Source: Kingdonia uniflora | Lineage: Eukaryota > Streptophyta > Magnoliopsida > Ranunculales > Circaeasteraceae | NCBI GenBank assembly: GCA_014058105.1 | Contig: JACGCM010002238.1 | Span: forward strand, 496,001 to 560,000 | Length of the DNA stretch: 64,000 nt | Direction: 5' to 3' | Shown: one piece after another, positions 53,755-64,000 of the stretch | Numbering within the stretch: the first letter of the stretch is position 1 | How the letters are laid out: the number at the start of each line of letters is the position of its first letter | Program-made: the position numbers and the translations under genes | Notes under the pieces: model-generated | Told to the model about the DNA's origin: nothing | Database searches by the model: none | The model's input: the letters and a program-made list of their open reading frames with translations, nothing else

Positions 53755-55475
53755 TCATGACTTACCATTATAAGCATTATTCTTTGCCTTTGCAATAGAT
53801 GCTTGATTATCATAATGGATACATAAGGTAGGTACTAGCTTTGGCCACATAGGAATATCCTCTAAAAGCTGTCGAAGCCACTCAGCTTCATCTTCTGCTA
53901 AATCTAGAGCAACAAACTTTGATTCAATAATCGATCGAGCTATATATTTTTGTTTTGAGAATTTCCATGAGACAGCTCCACCACCAAGTGTAAACACGTA
54001 TCCACTTGTGGAGTATGACTCGTTATAATCTGATATCTAGTTTATATCATTATAACCCTCAATGACAGTTGGATATCTTGTGTAGTGTAACCTATAGTCT
54101 ATTGTATGCTTTAAATACTGCAAAACCCTGGTTAACGCTTCCCAGTGGCTCAGTCCATGGTTTATAGTATGTTGACTCAGTTTGTTAACCGTATAAGATA
54201 TATCTGGTCTTTTACAGTTCATAATATGCATTAGACTGCCTATTATGCATGTATACTCTATTTGAGAAATAGGCTTACCTGTGTGTTTAATTAATTGATG
54301 CATATTGTCGTATGGTGTTTGAACACCACGATAGTCAAATTAATCAAACTTCTTAAGTACATTCTCTATATATTGTGATTGAGATAGCATAAGTCCCTGT
54401 GGTGTTCTGTTAATCTTTATACCAAGAATAACATCTGCAACATCTAAGTCTTTCATATTGAAGTTCTTGGACAATATTTACTTTGTTGACATAATGACAT
54501 TGATGTTAGTTCCCATGATGAGCATATCATCGACATAAAGACACACAATTACATGTTCACCATTAATATTTTTAATTTAGACACATCAATCAAATTCATT
54601 GATTTTGAAGCCATCCTTCATCATGACTCCATCAGTTTTGTTATACCATTATAAAGGTGCCTGCTTCAATCCATAAAGATAATTAACCAACCGGTATACT
54701 TTATTTTCATGGCCTCTGACAATGAACCCTTCAGGTTGGTTCATTTATATTTCTTCATTTAATTCACCATTCAAGAATGCTGTTTTAACATCCATTTAAT
54801 GTATTTCAAGCTTATGTACTGCTGCAATAGCTAACAACATACGAATAAAAGTTATTCTTATCACTTGAGAATATGTATCAAAATAGTCCAAGCTAGAAGG
54901 CTTTTCCTATAGCCTTTAGCAACAAGTCTGGCTTTGTACTTTTTAATTGAGCCATCAGGTCTCAATTTTTGCTTAAAAATCTACTTACAACCTATAGATT
55001 TGTTACCAGGTGGAAGATCTACCAATTCCCAAGTATGGTTGTGCATTATAGAGTCTATCTCACTCTGCATAGCCTCTTTCCAACAAGGAGCTTCAGGTGT
55101 AGCCATAGCTTCCTTGAAGGCTTGCAGTTCATTTTCTAATAAGAATGCTACCAAATCTTTGCCAAAAAACTTAGCAACTTTAAGTCGTTTCCCACATTTT
55201 GGTTCTGCATTAAAATCAGAACTTGAAGAAGTAGTACGCGGATCACTACTAGAAGCAATATCAGTTGTTCTTTTAAGAGGATTCATATTATCACTCTTTT
55301 TATATGGAAATATATTTTCAAAAAATATAGCATCTCGTGATTCAATGATGGTATTCTCATGCACATCATTTATTTCAGATTTGTAAATGAGAAATTTATA
55401 TGCACTACTGTTATTGGTATTGCCAATAAAAATACAGTCAATAGTGTTAGGTCTTAACTTAAACCTTTTTGGCAA
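53755..55475 (-). pseudogene. Copia reverse transcriptase and RNase H
   Basis: The N-terminal part (54981-55475) ends in PCWKEAMQSEIDSIMHNHTWELVDLPPG-type RT entry motifs. The middle, including the LYGLKQ and YVDDML-type region near 54500-54680, is interrupted by stops. SQIEYTCIIGSLMHIMNC and HWEALTRVLQYLKHT (54037-54303) and SWKFSKQKYIARSIIESKFVAL with HYDNQASIA (53755-53997) identify the connection and RNase H. Confidence 0.88.
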
Positions 55476-55481
55476 TGGTAC

Positions 55482-56200
55482 TTATATCTTTGCAAGACAC
55501 CCCCACACTTTTAAGAACTTATATGAAGGCTCTCTACCTTTCCAGAGTTCATAAGGAGTCTTATCAATCTTCTTGCGAGGTAACTTATTGAGAATATAAT
55601 TCACAGAAAGTAACGCTTCACCCCAAAAGTTTTGCGGCAAACCGGAACTAATAAGCATAACATTAAGCATATTTTTAAAATTCTATTTTTCCTCTCAGCA
55701 ATTCTATTTTGCTGAGGAGTGTAAGGTGCAGTAGTTTGGTGTATAATACCAAACTTAGCACAAAGTTCCCCAAATGGAATAGAGTCGTACTCCCCACCCC
55801 TATCAGTTCTAAGAACTTTTATCCTTCTGTTAAGTTGAGTCTCAACCTTAATTTTGAAAATAACAAACATTTTTAGTACTTCATCTTTGCTTCTGAGCAA
55901 GTACACATGACTGTATCTTGTACAGTCATCTATGAAAGTAATAAAGTACTTCCTTTTACCTTGTATTTTAATAAACTTTAAATTGCAGAGATCACTGAAA
56001 ATCAAATCTAGTGGTTCAGTTTATCGTTGTTCAATAGAATGGAAAGGTTGTTTTGTAAATTTTGCTTCAATACATACTTTACATTTTTGTTTGCAATCAA
56101 GATTGAATTTAGGCAGCAATCCTAAATAGACTAATTTACGCAGTGAACCTTAAATTTACATGTCCTAATCGTTGAAGCCAAACATTAAATGACTCGAGCA
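55482..56200 (-). pseudogene. Copia integrase
   Basis: Catalytic core motifs FIDDCTRYSHVYLL, RTDRGGEYDS and PQQNRIAERKNR (55601-56005) are followed by FWGEALLSVNYILNKLP (55482-55670). A single-base shift near 55665-55680 separates the two blocks. The zinc-binding part lies around 56030-56200 with breaks. Confidence 0.88.
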
Positions 56201-56285
56201 AGTAAATAGAATTCTCATTCTTATTTATAATTGAAATAGGTTTATATAAGACTTCTAGTTTGAAGAGTCCATCACACTCATAACC

Positions 56286-57448
56286 CTATCCTATGAATAC
56301 ACCATTCTTAGCCATGATACATCTGTTTGACTCAAACACTAACTTAAAACCATTCTTGATCAGTAATACTTCGAAAATAAAGTTCTTGCGGAGATCAGGC
56401 ACATGCATCACTTCATTCAAAGTAACTTTTTTTTCATATGTGAATTTCATTACTACTTTCCCTTTTCCTTCGACCCTTGACGTCAAAAAGTTGCCCATAA
56501 ACACTTTTTCTTCATGTTCAGTCTTATTGTAGGTAGTAAATAAACTCCTGTCATAACATATATGTTGTGTGGCCCCTATGTCCATAAAGCATCCTTTAAA
56601 ATTGCTTGCCAGGTTGATTTCAGAGATTACTGCACACAGGTTCTCCATCTCAGCAATGTTTGAGTGCCTCTATCACTTTTTGGTATGCTTTTATGCTTGT
56701 GACATTCCATTGACTTGTCCCCTGATTTGCCACAAAAATAATAAATCCCTGTAAACTTCTTAAAGTTTTTACCCTTAGGGCACATATAATTTTTCCCATG
56801 TTTCCCTTTCTTCCCATTATCCTTATGGGTTTTAGGGTTTCCCTCGACCATGTTAGCCTTGGTATCGAAAGAATGAACAACATCCTTCTTATCATTGGAT
56901 TTGGTATCTTCTTCAATCTTTAGCCTTAGGATCAGTTCCTCCAACTTCATTTCCTTCCTCTTATGCTTCAGATAACTTTTAAAGTCCTTCCAAGATGAAG
57001 GTAACTTCTTAATTATGGTAGGAACTTGAAACAATTTATTTAACTTCATACCTTCTGCATGAATATCATGCAGGATAATCTGCAGTTCCTATACTTGGCT
57101 GATTACTGTCTTGGAATCCACCATTTTATAATCTAGGAATCTGTCGACTACAAATGTTTTTAGTCCGGCATCTTCCATCTTATACTTATGGTCAAAGGAT
57201 TCCCACAGTTCCTTTGCATACACATTGTACAATGTGTTGTCCAACCCATTTAGGATATAGTTCCAACACTGAAAGTGGGAATGAATCCATGCCTCCACTG
57301 CTATTATGGTTGTTGGGTCTGCTTCATCCTCCTTTAACTCTGGTTTGTCCTCCTTGAGGAATTTTGCCAAGTTCAAAGTCATGTGAAAGAATAATATATT
57401 TTGCTGCCAACGTTTGAATTCAGTGCCATCGAACATCTCGGGCTTCAT
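56286..57448 (-). pseudogene. Copia gag, zinc knuckle and protease
   Basis: Gag (57089-57448) starts MKPEMFDGTEFKRWQQNILFF. The 56627-57049 block has a zinc knuckle CxxCGKSGDKSMEC of altered form. The protease (56286-56648) reads CFMDIGATQHIC, where the usual serine/threonine of the D-S/T-G triad is isoleucine. Frames differ between blocks. Confidence 0.87.
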
Positions 57449-57547
57449 CTTTAGAACTTATGGGTTGCTCTTTTTACCTTCCTTCTTTTGCGAGATTCAC
57501 CATTGTTGTAGTCTTTGATCACACAGAAAAATAATATATCTTAAGTT

Positions 57548-58461
57548 TGTTATTCAATCTGCATGCACAAATAACACCTCTTAAGGAGTTGATCGAGTCT
57601 AGTGTATACACACTATTTCCTTAAGATAGATTCGCTCCTGCCATAATGCTTTGTAGGAATATAGGCCCCTGTCTCCCATGATACAACGATTAGTCACAGA
57701 GAGAAGAAAATACTTATATCTCACTGTTAAAGGAACATTGGTTGTGTCTATTTTCTTTCTTGAAAATGACTCAAGAAAACTCTGAAAATCTGATGATAAT
57801 TAATGAAAACGAAGTTGGGTTATATAAAGCATAGGTGACTCTTCACCAAGAGTCATACCTCAAGTTAGTACCTCTTCACCAAGAGTTACACCTTAAGTTG
57901 TGTCTGTTGGAGGCAACCCAACTCATACCTCCAACCCAAAAATATGACTAAGTGTTCCAAGGAATCCCTATGAGCCCATGGCCAAATCATAGACTTATAA
58001 TAATAAGCGGGTTTTCTAGGTCGAGCAAGCCTCAAGTTAGTACCTATTCACCAAAAGTCACACCTTCAGTTGCGTTTGTTGGAGACAACCCAACTCACAC
58101 TTCAAACCCAAAAATATGACTAAGTGTTCCAAGCACTTCAAACCCAAAAATATGACTAAGTGTTCCAAGGAATCCCCATGAGCCCATAGAAAATCATAGG
58201 CTTATAATAATAAGCGGGTTTCCTAGTTCGAGCAAGCCCATGGGTAGCCCATGCACCTAAGCTAGTTTGCACACATGGGTTGAACACGTCGCACATGCGC
58301 ATCTGACCCACCAACTCTCGTACATATCATAACAAGTTAAGTGTTAGACTTACTTATATTGTAGAATTGAGCTTCCCTCGTATCAAATGTGAGACTAAAA
58401 ACACTTAGTTCTACCATTCAAGAAAAAGGAAAAACCAAAAACCTTTTTGTATTTTCCAACA
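57548..58461 (-). repeat. 5' LTR of the nested copia, 914 bp, with internal tandem duplication
   Basis: Same ends as the 3' LTR, but a segment of about 185 bp (caagttagtacct... to ...tcgagcaagc) is present twice between about 57860 and 58235. A further short duplication of aaacccaaaaatatgactaa occurs at 58101-58170. This explains its extra length. A degenerate tRNA-type PBS may lie some 24 bases inside. Confidence 0.85.
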
Positions 58462-58529
58462 AGTTTAAACTCTTATTACAACTAAAGCAAATATAATCTC
58501 GAAAATCAAGGAGCCGAAGAAGACTTGGT

Positions 58530-59030
58530 CTAACTATCACACCCCCACAAGCTAATAGGATGAAAGCGTACCATAAGTTTTTTAATCAATAGTTTGAAGT
58601 GAGGTGATGACAATCCTTTGGTAAACACATTCGCTACTTGATCTTTAGTACAAATATGACAAACATCATGCTCCTTCTGAACCACCTTCTTACGAACATA
58701 ATGATAATCTACTTCCAAATGCTTCATGTGTGAATGAAATATTGGGTTGGATGCTAAAGAGATCGAGCTGATGTTATCACACCATATAAGTAGTGCTAAA
58801 AGGAAAACATCCATGTCTTTGAATAATGCCCGAAACAAGAAATCTCAACCGCAGTGTATGCTAATTGATAGTATTCTACTTCGGTATTAGGGCACGATAC
58901 GGTACGATGTTTCTTGGTGCACAAAGAAATAGGATTATAACCGAGATAAGTACAATATCCACCTGTGTATTGATGATCATCAGGATCCCCTGCATAATCA
59001 AAATCTGAATATGCTTCTAAATGATGTGGT
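58530..59030 (-). pseudogene. Copia RNase H (older element)
   Basis: LEAYSDFDYAGDPDDHQYTGGYC, SLCTKKHRTVSCPNTEVEYYQLAYTAVEISC and, in the next frame, WCDNISSISLASNPIFHSHMKHLEVDYHYVR are classic copia RNase H segments. An indel near 58835 shifts the frame. Confidence 0.9.
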
Positions 59031-59041
59031 CCCGGTCGATA

Positions 59042-59351
59042 AGAAAGGCCGTGATCATGGTTGTTACCAAATACCGGTCAGATACCTAATGCTGGTACTT
59101 TCTACGCTAAACCTTAACTACAACATTATCTCCGGGAACATTCCGCAAACTTTGCTAAGTAGTTTGGGCCTAACTATATTTAACTTAAGCCAAAACACAA
59201 TCAATGGGTATATACCGAATGTGTTTGGGGGCCCGTCGTACTTCACGGCGCTCAACTTATCGCACAACGATTTAAAGGGCCGATACGGAAGTCGATTTAT
59301 GAGGTGGCGTATATTGGGCACATGGATTTCAGTCATAACCATTTGTGCAGT
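59042..59351 (+). pseudogene. LRR-protein gene fragment (DRT100-like) inserted in copia
   Basis: The frame reads LNLNYNIISGNIPQTLLSSLG, LSQNTINGYIPNVFGGPSYFTALNLSHNDLKG and, after a shift, IYEVAYIGHMDFSHNHLC. These are plant extracellular-type leucine-rich repeats ending in the cap region, most like DRT100-type LRR proteins. The words ccggtcgata (59032-59041) and ccggtcagata (59352-59362) flank it and look like a 10-bp target duplication with one indel. There is no intron in the fragment. The rest of the gene is absent. Confidence 0.8.
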
Positions 59352-59439
59352 CCGGTCAGATATCGAATTAAGTAACTGAATGTCTGCTTAACAGCAATCC
59401 AATGTGCTGTAGTAGGTTTAGGCATAAAACTTGGTTAAC

Positions 59440-59757
59440 CGGGGGTGGAAGCAAGAATTTTGCTAAAAATTGCCTATATAGCTATAAAATAAATTAAAAT
59501 AAATTAATTTTTCTTTGTCCAAATGACATCAAGTAGAGTTAGCCCAAGTGGTCAAGTGTGGAGCTCCTCCTAGTACAAAAGATTCTAAGGTTCAATTCTT
59601 GATGTCATTAAATTAGAAGGTTAGAATTTATTTTAACATTACGTTGATCATGTCATCGTCGTATTTTTGGGGGGGCTCCTCCCCCAAACCCCCGGATTCC
59701 CTAATAAAATTCATCGTACTGCCTTCGCCCCATGACCACGAAATCCTAGCTCTGCCC
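59440..59757. mobile_element. MITE with imperfect inverted ends and a tRNA-like core
   Basis: gggggtggaagcaagaattt on the left pairs imperfectly with aaatcctagctctgcccc on the right. cttggttaac (59430-59439) and cttgttaac (59758-59766) are a 9-10 bp target duplication with one indel, and copia RT coding sequence continues on either side. The duplication length suggests hAT or Mutator ancestry. A and B boxes of a tRNA-type promoter lie inside (59540-59551, 59589-59598). Confidence 0.7.
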
Positions 59758-60013
59758 CTTGTTAACTGCGAACAAAATATCAAGACAAGAAATCATCAAA
59801 TATTGTAGAGCTCCCGCTACACTTCGATACGTAATAGGATCATGAAGAAAGTCACCATCATAATGACTCAATTTTTTACCGGTTTGTGTGGGAGAAGAGA
59901 CTGGCTTGACGTCGAGAAACTTTGTGCGATGTAGCAAATCCATAATATACTTTGCGTGAGTCAAATACAAACCACCAAAATCATATAAGACCTCAATACC
60001 AAGAAAAAAATGA
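59758..60013 (-). pseudogene. Copia reverse transcriptase tail (older element)
   Basis: LHFFLGIEV-like, YLTHAKYIMDLLHRTKFLDVKPVSSPTQTGKKLS and YRSVAGALQYL identify the C-terminal RT/connection region. It breaks at 60018 against the next element and at 59757 against the MITE. Confidence 0.87.
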
Positions 60014-62904
60014 AGCGGTGTAATGTCTCGGATTTTCGGGTTATTTTTTATATATATATTTATTTTTAAGTATTATTATCATTATTCCTCCACATTAAGT
60101 TCCGCACATATATTCCGTATATATTCCGCATGTACTTTTTCATCTATTATGCATCTATTTATTCATTTTGGCAGGTTTTGTATACTAGATTCCTTTTATG
60201 TAGTTTGGCGGTACGGTGGTTATTCGGAGGAGGAGGTGGAGTTGTGGCCTTGGGAACCCCTAGATGGGTTGGTGGTGATGTTTATTTGATGTGTGTGTGG
60301 TTTGGTGTGGTTTCGGTGAGCTGTTGGATTGGCCGATAGATTTCTAGAGTTTCCCGAGGAAAAGATTCCTTTTGGGGGGCTTAGGCATTTTGGTAGCCGT
60401 GAGGCGGTGGAGGTGGTGTTTTTGCCTTAAGAAATCATTGTTGGACTTGTTGTAGTGTTTGTGTGGTAGTGGTGGTGGTTTGGTGTGATTCCGGGGTGTC
60501 CGGGGTGATCCGTTGTATTTCTGGGATTTTATTTTTGGGGCAGGACCAGTTCTATTCGAACAGGATTTTCATCTGTTCTAATAGAACCCTTTTTATTCGA
60601 GCAGGATTTTTTTCTGTTCGAATATGTTTCACTCTGTTCGAACATGATCATTTCCTATTCGAACAGAGGCGCGTTTTCAGTTGTGTTTGGGTTTTAATTT
60701 CTCCTTTCCTCACTTTCCTTTTTTGTTTTTCTCTCTCTCTCTCTCCTCTCCCTAACCTATTCCCCTCTCCTCTATACTCTAGATCCTATCTTCCCCATCG
60801 CTCGAGGATTCTTTGCCCGCTTCGTCGCGAGCTTCGCTCCTATCCTCAGTAAGAAATTCCCGATTCCTTTTCCGTTCTTTTTCGTTTGATTTTGGCGTAG
60901 GCTTGATTTCTAGGGTTTGGGTTTATTGTCATTTTCTTACATTGATTGGTTGTTTGTTGTTCTTGGTGATTGTATTAGCTTGTCAGGCGTTCTGTTTGCC
61001 ATTCCGCGGATTTTTGTTGGTTTTCTGAGTTGGATTTTCGCAAGACTCGGGATTGCCTTCAGGCGTGTTTTATCCCATCATTACTAAGTTTTTATACTAA
61101 TTTCTTAGTATTGTTTTAGAGTATTAAATTGGACTTAGAGATGCTATGTAATTAACTATAATTTAACCTTAGAATTATTCGGTTATTTTGTTAACTTGTA
61201 GTTTAGGTTTGTTTGATTCGAGTTGCTTGCACGGATTGATTCTGTTGGAGCATTGCATCGGGTTACAGGCAAGATTTATCTTCCTAAATAACAAGATTAT
61301 TATGCTGATTCATGAGTTATAGAAATGCATAGTTTAACATATTTATATCTGCGACTAGGTTAGTATGTAGGTTAATTGCTTAGGACACTTTACTGGTTAT
61401 CCGTTTAGTATTACCTTAGACAAGAGTATTTAAGGGTTTGATAAGTTAGTAAAACTTGCAATAATGTGAGTTTAGTTACTAGATAGAATCCGTAGGTTAT
61501 GATTAGCCAGAGGAGGTTATTCTCTGTTGTCGTCGATGTGACGATGACTCCTAAGATTCCTCTTAGACCGATTTCATTGAGGGTGGTTTCACGAATCTTT
61601 TCTTCATAGAGGTTGAGAACAAGGCATTTCTCAGTGTGTTGCGACGCCTTAGTATCACTATATATATATATATATAATATTGAGTATGGTATTGTTGGCT
61701 AGTTATTAGGGTGCCCAGCTTGTTTCATGGTACTAGTAACTAGGTTTGGCTATTAGTGGAGATGTAAGGACGGCTGTGGTTTAGCCGCCATTTCTCTGAG
61801 ATATTGTAGTTCAGAGACTATAGTTTTCACCTTATAGTGTAGCACCTTGGTTAGTTTAGGTTGCTGGACTTGGTTCTAGGGTAGTCTTGGGGCGACATAG
61901 CTTCAGTAAGACATGGTCTTCGATTCAGAGCTCATCCTCTTGCCTGCTATTGTTTTGATTTGTCTTAGGATTAGCCTAGGTGTACTCTGTGTACTTGAGG
62001 CCTGGTCCGTGAGCACTATCGTTGTGATTGGTGGTTGGTTAGAATGTTAGATTCCCAGTGGGAGTGTGGAATCTCCTGGACTGTTAGTAGTTGGTGGTGA
62101 GCAGACGGCTTGTTCGTGGTGGTTGGTTGTGGATTTTGAACTTCTGATAGTTTTCCTTAGGATTGTTTGCTTATCGTGTTGTGACACTTATTGTCCTCAT
62201 GATTCTTAGAGCTAATAAAGCTTTCTCGTAAGCCTTCCTTCCCCGGGATGAGGCTGTTAGGGTCGTGTTCCCTTCTGTCATCTAGGAGGTAGCGAGACAG
62301 CATGGCTCAGTGAGGTACGCGACTGATCCAGGTAGCTTATGAAGTTGTACGTCACCCGTGATGTTGGAATCTACTGGGGGGGACTGTCACATCAGTGTAG
62401 GGAAATTGTCACCGTTGAGCATCTGTTCACGAAGATTGTCACCTTGGGTGTAGACAGACCTGGTGGGTTCCTGTACATCCGTGCTGGTGACTTATGTACA
62501 TGATTAGGAGGATTGTGATACGGTTCGGTTATTGGTGATTGTTGGCTACATATTGGATACTTGTAGGTCACCCCATAAGTACTAGTCTGTATTGACAGTT
62601 AAAGTACTGTAGTACTTGATGGTAATCATATTGCTTTGAGGAATCTTAGAGACTGATGTTGTTTAGATGTCATGACGGTTAAGTTGATATTTCATCTAGG
62701 TTTAGATGGTGCAACTGAGTCACAGGAGGGCATCTGTGTTAGTTTTGGTTGCCATACTCTCAGGCAGGTGGTTATCCTATTGCGTATTGGCTATGTTGGC
62801 AGCAGTTGTGTTTCAGTCTTTAGGATTTTTTCTCGCATCCATAGATAATATATTCTCTTATCTTATTGTGACCGGATACATCCACTGACCCGTATTATAT
62901 GTGA

Positions 62905-62985
62905 CTTGTGTGTGGTAAGGACTGTAGTTCCTAGTGTGTGGTAAGGACTGTAGTTCCTTGTGTGTGACTGAGGATGTGATTCCTT
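62905..62985 (+). repeat. Tandem repeat, about 26-bp unit
   Basis: gtgtggtaaggactgtagttcct occurs twice, followed by a diverged third unit (gtgtgactgaggatgtgattcctt). It lies within the presumed long LTR. Confidence 0.85.
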
Positions 62986-63274
62986 GGGGTGCTCGTGACG
63001 CCCAGTGTAGTTCCCCCAGCCTGGTCAACTTAAAAAAATTGTACCTATATCCACAATGGTTCTTTAAGATAATCCTTCTTTAGCAGTTGTCAGCCCACTT
63101 TAGTCATGGGGGTTAGCCCTTTGGGTTGACATCGCTAAATCATTCTGCATCATAACGCATCATCATCATTATCCTCATCAAGCATATCATTGCATCTCTG
63201 CATACTTCCAATTCATAAGTTCTTCTGATAGAAATCCTTAACCCTTTCTGCATTATGTTTAATATAAAACCTTC

Positions 63275-63365
63275 TGCACTTGGGATAATCATAAGATTAT
63301 CTCATTCCATCATATCATCATCATAACATATTATTACATTGGGATAATTATGGGATTATCCTAGT
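63275..63365 (+). repeat. Direct repeat of tgggataat...gattatc
   Basis: Two units near 63281 and 63338 (gggataatcataagattatc and gggataattatgggattatc). Each is itself dyad-like (gataat / attatc). They are separated by a cat-rich stretch. Confidence 0.7.
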
Positions 63366-64000
63366 TCGTCATATTCTTCTCCTCTTATTGAATTCTTCTT
63401 CTCCTAATTGATTTGTAGTGTAATTAGATTCATCTTTCTTCTGCATACTCATCTCCTCTCTGCATCTATTCCTTCCTCTTCTGTATATGGTAAATTTATT
63501 AGGTTAATTAGTCCGGTTGGTTGTTGTGAGCTTTAGGCTGGTATTTGGTTGTGGGCGATCTCGCTTAGCTTGTGATAGCTTCGGGGTTGTGCCTAGTTAG
63601 GGTTTGGGTAACCCTGTTAGATTATTGTGAGCCGAGGGTGTTTACCCTCGTGTGTGATTGTATTTCTGAGGTAGGTTAGTCGTTTGTGGCGCTGAGGGCC
63701 ACGGTAGTGATTAGAGTGTAGTTAGTAGTCCTTGGGACTGGAGTGTAGTTATAGTCTTAACACTCCTTTACTCGAGATGTATATGTATAATTATAGTATA
63801 GTTACATATAATCATTAGACTAGTTATGTGCCAATTAGATACCTATTAGGCATCCTGCATATATTTAGATATATATATTGTTTATCGTTAGATATTATTA
63901 TATTTTATTATCATTATTATATCCATCTCATTGGTTAGTATAATCGTTTAGCTATTCTTGGGAGTTAGGAAGCTCGTTGTTTGATCACTCTCACATCCCC

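Larger units (their letters stand above)
52318..58461 (-). mobile_element. Ty1/copia retrotransposon with both LTRs and AGTTT target duplication, 6144 bp
   Basis: The 5-bp word agttt flanks both ends (52313-52317 and 58462-58466). Left LTR 52318-53011 and right LTR 57548-58461 share sequence from t(g)ttattca to ttccaaca. On the minus strand the order is LTR, gag, zinc knuckle, protease, integrase, RT, RNase H, polypurine tract (aaatgtgggggatt), LTR. LTR differences and many stops show it is old and inactive. Confidence 0.93.
58467..60018 (-). mobile_element. Older Ty1/copia element: RT end, RNase H and 3' LTR start
   Basis: On the minus strand: RT tail and connection (60013 to about 59758), the HWIAVKQ segment (about 59370-59430), RNase H (59030 to 58530), the purine tract gcttgtgggggtg, then LTR start TGATAGTTAGACC at 58538. 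It was hit three times: by the MITE at 59440-59757, by the LRR fragment at 59042-59351 and, in its LTR, by the copia at 52318-58461. Its upstream part is cut off at 60018. Confidence 0.85.
60019..64000 (+). mobile_element. Probable long LTR of a retrotransposon, start only
   Basis: It begins TGTAATGTCTCGGATTTTCGG, an LTR-like start that cuts off copia coding sequence at 60018. The next 4 kb are non-coding, with GT-rich parts, a ttcgaa cluster (60551-60668), a CT-rich tract, a (ta)n run and tandem repeats, and no retroviral domain. A long LTR of a Ogre/Tat-like or LARD-type element would fit. The other end is outside the window, so this is an inference. Open frames at 60463-60852 and nearby are low-complexity translations without family. 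Confidence 0.5.

Noticed and set aside
59540..59598. A true tRNA gene
   Set aside because: The A and B boxes are present, but no normal 7-bp acceptor or anticodon stem layout is seen, and it lies inside a MITE.
60463..60852. Open frame of 129 codons as a gene
   Set aside because: It crosses the ttcgaa array and the CT-rich tract; the translation is low in complexity and has no family signature.
61655..61680. (ta)n run near 61661 and the CT tract near 60731 as functional signals
   Set aside because: Simple sequence of this length is common and nothing around it indicates a role.
1..64000. CRISPR array, riboswitch, operon or prokaryotic defence system
   Set aside because: The window is plant nuclear DNA; no regularly spaced identical repeats with unique spacers and no prokaryotic gene organisation were seen.

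Overview
The window is nuclear DNA of a flowering plant, almost certainly a eudicot. It is AT-rich, has split genes with GT..AG introns, a tau-class glutathione S-transferase (GSTU) gene, a plant-only DUF241 gene, plastid-derived rRNA sequence, plant Ty1/copia and Ty3/gypsy retrotransposons and an endogenous pararetrovirus. I cannot name the species. Only two host genes look intact: a GSTU gene at 7627-8289 (+) and a DUF241-family gene at 41412-42293 (+). Nearly everything else is transposon, gene fragment or retrocopy in a nested, decaying state.

Layout. 1-2520: decayed Ty3/gypsy gag-pol on the minus strand, running off the left edge. 2540-3537: broken Myb/SANT-like gene of the kind linked to PIF/Harbinger transposons, followed at 3551-5134 by a processed pseudogene of an RBP45-type RNA-binding protein with a poly(A) tail and a 15-bp target duplication. 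6738-7247 and 9133-9602: two PIF/Harbinger-like MITEs either side of the intact GSTU, whose promoter carries an as-1-like element. 11135-11747 plus 23265-23322: a second GSTU copy split by an 11,517-bp Helitron (11748-23264). The Helitron carries fragments of a PP2C phosphatase, chloroplast Cpn60-beta, an OTU protease, a GT43 glycosyltransferase (inverted), a CYP87A-like P450 and a type II H+-pyrophosphatase, plus a piece of plastid 16S rRNA. 23506-26016: a hAT-type non-autonomous element and a probable relative.

27070-35354: a minus-strand Ty3/gypsy element abutting a plus-strand Ty1/copia element at their primer-binding-site ends. 36490-37690: movement-protein region of an endogenous pararetrovirus, abutting a truncated DUF241 copy. 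37690-44200: a DUF241 tandem duplication including duplicated upstream DNA and a minus-strand LTR insertion. 44230-48890: truncated copia and gypsy elements. 48890-52100: a second pararetrovirus segment with RT/RNase H, a downstream ORF remnant, promoter, poly(A) signal and primer-binding site. 52318-58461: a copia element with both LTRs and an AGTTT target duplication, inserted in the LTR of an older copia (remnants at about 52100-52312 and 58467-60018). The older copia was also hit by an LRR-gene fragment and by a MITE with a tRNA-like core. 60019-64000: what looks like the start of a very long LTR.

The genes here do not form a pathway. The two GSTU copies are a local duplication, as are the two DUF241 copies, and the other host-gene pieces arrived by Helitron capture, retroposition or another transposon-mediated route. 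The two most interesting signals are the Helitron, whose removal restores the interrupted GSTU reading at an A|T site, and a dyad motif around TTCGAA that is clustered in the upstream part of several different LTRs.
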